Part shown: one piece after another, positions 26,158 through 30,663 of the stretch
Numbering within the stretch: position 1 is the stretch's first letter
Layout: each line of letters opens with the position of its first letter
Source of the DNA: Vittaforma corneae ATCC 50505
Taxonomy: Eukaryota; Microsporidia; Nosematidae
DNA length: 30,663 bases
Assembly (NCBI RefSeq): GCF_000231115.1
Contig: NW_006889859.1
Coordinates: forward strand, 4,014 to 34,676
Reading direction: 5' to 3'
Position numbers and translations under genes: made by a program
The notes under the pieces: model-generated
Told to the model about the DNA's origin: nothing
Database searches by the model: none
What the model saw: only the letters and a program-made list of their open reading frames with translations

Positions 26158-27873
26158 ATGTGTGGCTGGACGGACAAAAATTCACCAATTCCCGTTCTAG
26201 TTCGATGTTTCAGAGCAAACAAGATACTGCAGATACTAGTGCCATTGTCACTTGCAATTATTGCATTGAGTAGCTATTTGAATGTCCTTGCCACCAACTC
26301 CTTTTCGGCGACAAATACACTGTACTCCAGGAGCAAGTATGCAGATGGATTCGAGTCCTTCAAGCTATCTCTTGGCATCGTGTTTACACACTACTTCTTC
26401 TCACAGCTATCTGAATTCATTTCCAAAGTATGCTCGTTGGTCGTGTTCAAAGCTTTTCTTTGCGAATCAGTCAATAAATACACCCAGCTAGACTATTCTG
26501 AGTTTCATATGAAAGGAAGTGCAAAAATACAAGATAACATCAGCAGATCGAGCAGGGCTGCTCGTGAGGTATCAATAGCACTGTTCTTTGAAATACCAAA
26601 GGCAATAATTGAGTTTATATTTTCGTTTTGGAGTATCTATAATCTTCTTAATCCAAAGCACTTTGGAATATTTATTGCTTTGTTCTATGTTTGCGTAATT
26701 TTTGCCTTCTTCATAGCATTTTACGCTTATAAAAATGATAAAATGAATATTTTTCTATATAAAAAGTCATTTACCCCACTGGCTGATATCCTCCACAACT
26801 ACGATATTATGAAGGCCTTCAATAAGGAAAGGCGCGAAGCAAGAGTCTATTCCGACTCGCTCAAACCCTTTGTCAAGCGATCACAGAGTTTCCAGGCATG
26901 CAATGCTATGCTTCTATTTATTCAGAAAACGGTGCTCTTTCTTCCTCATGTTTACGTCTTTTACAACACTTCACAAGGGGTAGTTGTGTGGAGGAGCGGG
27001 GAGTCGAGTCTCAATCTCCAGGAGCTTTTGGAGTATAACTCCTTCTTTAACTCCCTGAAGAAGTCCGTGATAGCCTTGCGAGACAAGGTTTTCATTTTGA
27101 TCAAGGAGATGGCCGAAATGAAATCTGATCTTAGCTTTTCGTCCAAGTCTGATATCAGTGAGACTGGTCTGATATCAAAGAAGTCCTTTGATTTGAGCAT
27201 AAGGCTTCGAAATGTGGATCTGTATGCAGGCAACAACTTGATTCAAAAAAACCAAAGCCTTATAATCAATAAAGGCGATAAAATAGCCATTACAGGTGTC
27301 AACGGGGCTGGAAAATCGGTCTTTATCAAAACCTTGCTAAAATTTTTCAAAAATGAAGGGGAGTTCTACATCGACGATATTCTTGTTGAAAATATCTCTT
27401 CGAAGTCTCTCAGGGAGCTGATTGCCTACGTGCCCCAGGATCCTCATATTTTCAACAACACTGTCCTATATAATTTGGGATATTCACAGAAGAACATAGA
27501 CGAAAAGAAGATTCACGAGTACTGCCAGGCGTTTGGACTTCATGAATTTTTCAAGTCTATGAGAGATGGATATTACACGGAGTCAGGAGAAAAAGGAAAG
27601 TATCTCAGTGGTGGCCAGAAGCAGAGAATTAGTTTTATGAGAGCAGTTATCAAGGATGCGCCCATAATTGTGATGGATGAGCCAACAGCAAATATTGATA
27701 GAACATCAGAGCTGGATTTGATTAACAAAATCCTCACTTTATGCAACGATAAGACGTTTATTTTGATTGTTCACAACCACGACTTGCTGAAGAAGTTTGA
27801 TAGAATTCTGTACTTTACAAAGGAAGGCATTATCGGTTACGACTCTTATGAACAGTTTGCTAATAGAAGCTAA
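26158..27873 (+). CDS. Half-size ABC transporter, Atm1/ABCB7-like
   Basis: A 571-residue half transporter: one six-helix transmembrane domain (about 20-320) followed by one nucleotide-binding domain (about 345-560). In the latter are Walker A GVNGAGKS (380-387), the Q-loop Q427, signature LSGGQ (483-487), Walker B and D-loop PIIVMDEPTANID (502-514), and the switch His in LIVHNH (about 539). All ATPase elements are intact; it should work as a homodimer. The Atm1/ABCB7 branch exports a sulphur compound from mitochondria or mitosomes for cytosolic Fe-S assembly; microsporidia have several such half transporters and some may sit at other membranes. No obvious targeting sequence is visible. Start at the ATG following CTGCCCTTTAAATAAAC. 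Confidence 0.88.
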   Translation: MCGWTDKNSPIPVLVRCFRANKILQILVPLSLAIIALSSYLNVLATNSFSATNTLYSRSKYADGFESFKLSLGIVFTHYFFSQLSEFISKVCSLVVFKAFLCESVNKYTQLDYSEFHMKGSAKIQDNISRSSRAAREVSIALFFEIPKAIIEFIFSFWSIYNLLNPKHFGIFIALFYVCVIFAFFIAFYAYKNDKMNIFLYKKSFTPLADILHNYDIMKAFNKERREARVYSDSLKPFVKRSQSFQACNAMLLFIQKTVLFLPHVYVFYNTSQGVVVWRSGESSLNLQELLEYNSFFNSLKKSVIALRDKVFILIKEMAEMKSDLSFSSKSDISETGLISKKSFDLSIRLRNVDLYAGNNLIQKNQSLIINKGDKIAITGVNGAGKSVFIKTLLKFFKNEGEFYIDDILVENISSKSLRELIAYVPQDPHIFNNTVLYNLGYSQKNIDEKKIHEYCQAFGLHEFFKSMRDGYYTESGEKGKYLSGGQKQRISFMRAVIKDAPIIVMDEPTANIDRTSELDLINKILTLCNDKTFILIVHNHDLLKKFDRILYFTKEGIIGYDSYEQFANRS

Positions 27874-28062
27874 AAATACACTAGAATAAATATGATTAAT
27901 TTAGCATTCATTAATATATTATGAAAACTTGTCTGCTGAGGATACCGATCTAAGGGCAGCTTGTTTGAAGAATACACAACATTGAAACAGATTATCCATG
28001 CAACAGGCCGATCATAGCAGTAAGTAAAGTACTGCAGTCTTGCTTGCTCGCTTTGAAAACAT

Positions 28063-28078
28063 TAAAAATTTTCCACCC
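28063..28078 (+). promoter_or_regulatory. AAATTT plus CCC start-site motif of the CZIB gene
   Basis: AAAAATTTT at 28064-28072 and CCC at 28076-28078 abut the ATG at 28079. This is the most compact example of the motif pair in the window. Confidence 0.5.
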
Positions 28079-28576
28079 ATGAGGTTTAACATAAACATCA
28101 CAGGTGAATTTGACAATATCAAGGGTCTGAGAGTAGCTCAGCGGTATTACATAGACATTCGATGTGGTGCCTGCAATACTCTCCATCCAAAGACCATTTT
28201 CATAGCCGAGGAAAATTGGAGAACCATGAAAATAAGGGAGCTTGCTAGAAGAGAGGAAACTTTCAACGTTGTCGTACAGTGCAGAAACTGTGACAATATG
28301 ATGGGCATCGTAATCCTGGAACCTGAGAATCAGTTTGAATTTGAGGAAGATTTCTATCTATCACCGGTTATTAATGATAAATGCCATGTTTCAACTATCC
28401 TATCCGACAGGGCGGTGGTGACAAATGTGGATGGGCTGATTTTGGATGCAGTGAGCAAGCAAGAAGAGATCTTTAGAAACTGCTCTTTCGACAAAAGAAC
28501 ACTCGCAGAAGACGACAACAAGGGCCGCACTATTGACATTCTCAAGTTTGATATCGAAGTTGAGCAAGTTCAATAA
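28079..28576 (+). CDS. CXXC zinc-binding protein, CZIB/UPF0587 family
   Basis: A 165-residue protein matching the UPF0587/C1orf123 (CZIB) family. It has an N-terminal beta strand (MRFNINITGEFDNIKGLRV), a first CxxC at 29-32 (CGAC) and a second at 68-71 (CRNC) that together bind zinc, then the strand VILEPENQFEF and a C-terminal strand (ILKFDIEVEQVQ) like the closing IYEVTHQFV strand of the human protein. The cellular role of this small eukaryotic family is not settled. Its length is the family norm. The start is the ATG after ACCC, 13 codons inside a longer open frame whose upstream residues do not match. Confidence 0.8.
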   Translation: MRFNINITGEFDNIKGLRVAQRYYIDIRCGACNTLHPKTIFIAEENWRTMKIRELARREETFNVVVQCRNCDNMMGIVILEPENQFEFEEDFYLSPVINDKCHVSTILSDRAVVTNVDGLILDAVSKQEEIFRNCSFDKRTLAEDDNKGRTIDILKFDIEVEQVQ

Positions 28577-28699
28577 ATGGTTTGAAATAGTCAAAGTTGT
28601 CTTTGATAGAGACATTTCCATTTTTAAAACGACTGGGCATGGTCTTGAGTGAATTGCCATGCATAGCTTCTTTTAAAAAATCTTTTTTCTACCCTGCCA

Positions 28700-29551
28700 A
28701 TGAGGTTGGAAACATGCTGTATAATTTTTCTTTTAAGGACGATAGCAGGACTACCTGGCGAAGATGCCTTAAAACCCGACTATTTACATCCTAATGGCAT
28801 AGTCTACGAAACCCTGATAGACTCACCAGAAGGTCCTTGTATTGTTCGTAACGTTGTAGCTAGAAATACTAATGATGGAGCCTCTGTTCGATGTATAAAT
28901 GGCAAGCAGCTCAATAAAGACTATGATTTCATATTGACAAGCTTGAGAGTGTCTATTGAGCAGATCTTTGAGGATGGAATCAAAAGTTTTAAGAAGACGA
29001 TCGTTGACAAGAGAAAGGAGGTATTGAAAGAGAAGAACTTCAAATTTAAACATGATGGGTACGAATATGAGTTAGAAACAGGGTATCTTGGCGTAGGCAT
29101 TAAAAATTATTGGAAATTAGCAGAAAATCCCTTCCATGGCTCTGAGACTATGCACTATCCTTCGCACTTCAAGGATTTTTTAGAAAAAAACAGCTTACTA
29201 TTGACCAAAGAGACGCCCGAAAGGTTTTTACGATGTTTTGGGAGGTTTTTTGACGGGTATATGCACAAGTATATAAAGTGGAGGGTGAACAACCCAGAGG
29301 ATATTGTGAATTTTAACAGCGATGTCAGAAACAGTGTCAAGAGTAAGCTAATTGACAACATTTGTTATAGGTTGAGCATTGGAGAGCATGTTGGTAAGCT
29401 GTGCAGTGGAATGGAGAGTCAAAAAGACCAGAAAACTGGCGCAAAATTAACATGGGAAAACTGTATTGACGAGACTCAGAAGCTGATGGACGAAACATTG
29501 AAGAGTGCATATTCGCATATAGATGATAGTCAAGATGAGGAAGCTAACTAA
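28700..29551 (+). CDS. Putative secreted protein (283 aa), unknown function
   Basis: A 283-residue protein which I do not recognise. Residues 1 to about 17 (MRLETCCIIFLLRTIAG) look like a signal peptide. The rest has no membrane segment. It is hydrophilic, with predicted helices, and contains a Trp/Pro/His-rich central part (YWKLAENPFHGSETMHYPSH) and RFLRCFGRFFDGYMHKYIKW; the C-terminus is acidic (DDSQDEEAN). There is no ER-retention motif, so export from the cell is possible. ACCCTGCCA lies directly before the ATG, as at other starts here. It is probably microsporidia-specific; secretion is inferred only from the N-terminus. Confidence 0.65.
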   Translation: MRLETCCIIFLLRTIAGLPGEDALKPDYLHPNGIVYETLIDSPEGPCIVRNVVARNTNDGASVRCINGKQLNKDYDFILTSLRVSIEQIFEDGIKSFKKTIVDKRKEVLKEKNFKFKHDGYEYELETGYLGVGIKNYWKLAENPFHGSETMHYPSHFKDFLEKNSLLLTKETPERFLRCFGRFFDGYMHKYIKWRVNNPEDIVNFNSDVRNSVKSKLIDNICYRLSIGEHVGKLCSGMESQKDQKTGAKLTWENCIDETQKLMDETLKSAYSHIDDSQDEEAN

Positions 29552-29857
29552 TTGTGCACTAAAGGTCAGTATATAGTTGAACCTTTAACACATCATGACT
29601 AATAATTTGAAATTAGCCCTAATGGGCTGCTCGATATATTATGGAACTATAAGACCATTGATAAATTCGAATAAATTAGATAACGATATAGACAAAATGA
29701 TAATTTAGTATGCTGTCTAACGTTCTGTTTTTGGTTATTTCATATTAGATAAAACAGCATAATGTTGAGTGTTGTGATTAACCTTCAATGCCAACTGTTT
29801 TATTCAAATTGACACAGCAAGCCCGCAAAGTAGATTTTCGGTTCAATACTTTAGATT
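29552..29857. other. Intergenic region, 306 bases, no gene recognised
   Basis: An AT-rich convergent gap between the putative secreted protein gene and the B3/4 gene. Both genes end here, so no promoter is needed. I see no coding frame, tRNA or repeat. Confidence 0.5.
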
Positions 29858-30577
29858 TCAATAAGTAATAGAAGGATTAGCTTCATCTATCATGTACAGC
29901 TCGGGCTCAACGTTTAGAAGATCCACACAGCATTTTTTAAAATCCATCTTCATATCAGTCAATCTAGCTTCTGGGTATCCATGGAGCACTTCGGCCATGA
30001 AGCAAGCATTAGTGGTTGTCTCTTGAATTAGGCCTTCTTTCGACTGTCTCCAGTTAATGTGCCGAGTTACCACAGTATTTCCTGATGCATAGAGAACCTC
30101 TCCGCATGGAATGTCAACAGTGGCATCAGCATTCAAAGCCATAAATTTGTCGCCTGCCCTTGAGAATCTCAGACTGAGTGTTTTAGTGGCCTTGCTTGCC
30201 ATATCAAAGCCGCCAAATGGCAGAAGATACTTTAGCGAAAATGCGTTGTAAAAATCCACAAGTGGATTGATTGAAAACGGCTTGGAATCCGCTTTTGTTG
30301 TTCGCTTGGCCATGCTTTCTACGGAGCTGGGATACTTTTTGGCAGAAATACTCAATAGTTCAGATGCTTTTCTCCATAGTAGAATGCTGGGATGGCTCTG
30401 AACATTTGGGTAAGCAGAGATTTGCTTATGAGCCAGACTCCAGGATTCCTCAAAAAGGTTGTGAATGCCGTCTTTATCCAACTGGTTTAGATCAATGTCG
30501 CGCACAACCGCAAGGAAGATAGAGATTTGTGGCAGAGCCTCAAACACGCGTTTCTCAACCTCGAATGTGTGGCTCAT
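29858..30577 (-). CDS. Stand-alone B3/4-domain protein (PheRS beta-like), likely bacterial origin
   Basis: A 239-residue protein that is a single B3/4 domain, the fold of the editing region of phenylalanyl-tRNA synthetase beta, found alone in many bacteria (COG3382). Family blocks seen in order are WSLAHKQI with HPSILLWRKASELL, KKYPSSVESMAKR (bacterial xKYxSSxEALxRR), SINPLVDFYNAFSLKYLLPF (residues 102-121), GEVLYASGNTVVTRHINWRQ (159-178) and TTTNACFMAEVL. Length and layout equal the bacterial proteins; there is no synthetase core. A role in tRNA quality control is a guess from the fold; none is established to my knowledge. Single-domain B3/4 proteins are not part of the usual reduced microsporidian set, so lateral acquisition is likely. 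The start is the ATG after CCATCCGAT. Confidence 0.85.
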   Translation of the reverse strand: MSHTFEVEKRVFEALPQISIFLAVVRDIDLNQLDKDGIHNLFEESWSLAHKQISAYPNVQSHPSILLWRKASELLSISAKKYPSSVESMAKRTTKADSKPFSINPLVDFYNAFSLKYLLPFGGFDMASKATKTLSLRFSRAGDKFMALNADATVDIPCGEVLYASGNTVVTRHINWRQSKEGLIQETTTNACFMAEVLHGYPEARLTDMKMDFKKCCVDLLNVEPELYMIDEANPSITY

Positions 30578-30663
30578 ATCGGATGGATATTTCTAGGAGC
30601 AAAATAAAAATTTGCCATCTGCGCATGAAAAGTTAAACACATTTTCAGACATTCCATACTCGG

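Noticed and set aside
25983..26273. 97-codon frame upstream of and overlapping the ABC gene
   Set aside because: It starts with GTG, overlaps the well-supported ABC gene in another frame and has no domain pattern.
1..30663. CRISPR arrays, insertion sequences, prophage, rRNA
   Set aside because: No repeat-spacer pattern, transposase, terminal inverted repeats or rRNA sequence was seen; the content is that of a eukaryotic parasite.

Overview
The window reads as a chromosomal segment of a microsporidian. The evidence is compact intronless genes on both strands, shortened versions of conserved eukaryotic proteins (Spt5, Rpf1, Imp4, primase PriS, Nsp1, Hsp110, importin alpha, PP2A), an Atm1-type half ABC transporter, an MFS carrier, several unrecognised secreted or membrane proteins, and a CCC or GGG tract (often with an AAATTT-like stretch) just upstream of most start codons, as described for microsporidia. 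I cannot name the genus.

Layout. 0.3-4.8 kb: a SNF1/CAMKL-like kinase (+), Rpf1-like Brix protein (-), a 79-residue protein (+) and Spt5 (+). 4.9-9.9 kb: a Stu2/XMAP215 TOG-domain gene (-), split into two frames, and the Brix protein Imp4 (+), whose C-terminus lies in another frame. 10.6-13.1 kb: an MFS carrier (+) and DNA primase small subunit (+). 13.2-15.5 kb: a Heh/Man1 inner nuclear membrane protein (-), split into two frames; tRNA-Arg(UCG) (+); and a PQ-loop membrane protein (-) with at least two frame changes. 15.8-20.2 kb: Nsp1/Nup62, Hsp110 and a predicted type I membrane protein, all +. 20.4-25.6 kb: six minus-strand genes: two unrecognised single-pass or secreted proteins, a Sec20-like SNARE, an EF-hand protein, importin alpha and the PP2A catalytic subunit. 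26.2-30.6 kb: an ABC half-transporter, a CxxC zinc-binding protein (CZIB/UPF0587) and a putative secreted protein on +, then a stand-alone B3/4-domain protein (-) that looks bacterial in origin.

The genes are housekeeping in character and form no operon: ribosome biogenesis (Rpf1, Imp4), transcription and replication (Spt5, PriS), nuclear envelope and transport (Heh/Man1, Nsp1, importin alpha), cytoskeleton (Stu2), membrane traffic (Sec20-like, PQ-loop), transport from the host or mitosome (MFS, ABC) and possible host-facing proteins. The strongest anomaly is four genes between about 7.7 and 15.3 kb whose conserved parts lie in different frames. Each break is explained by one base; most look like a missing base. 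A run of sequencing errors is the simplest explanation, but genuine recoding or gene decay should be tested. The second notable item is the B3/4-domain gene, a likely lateral acquisition.
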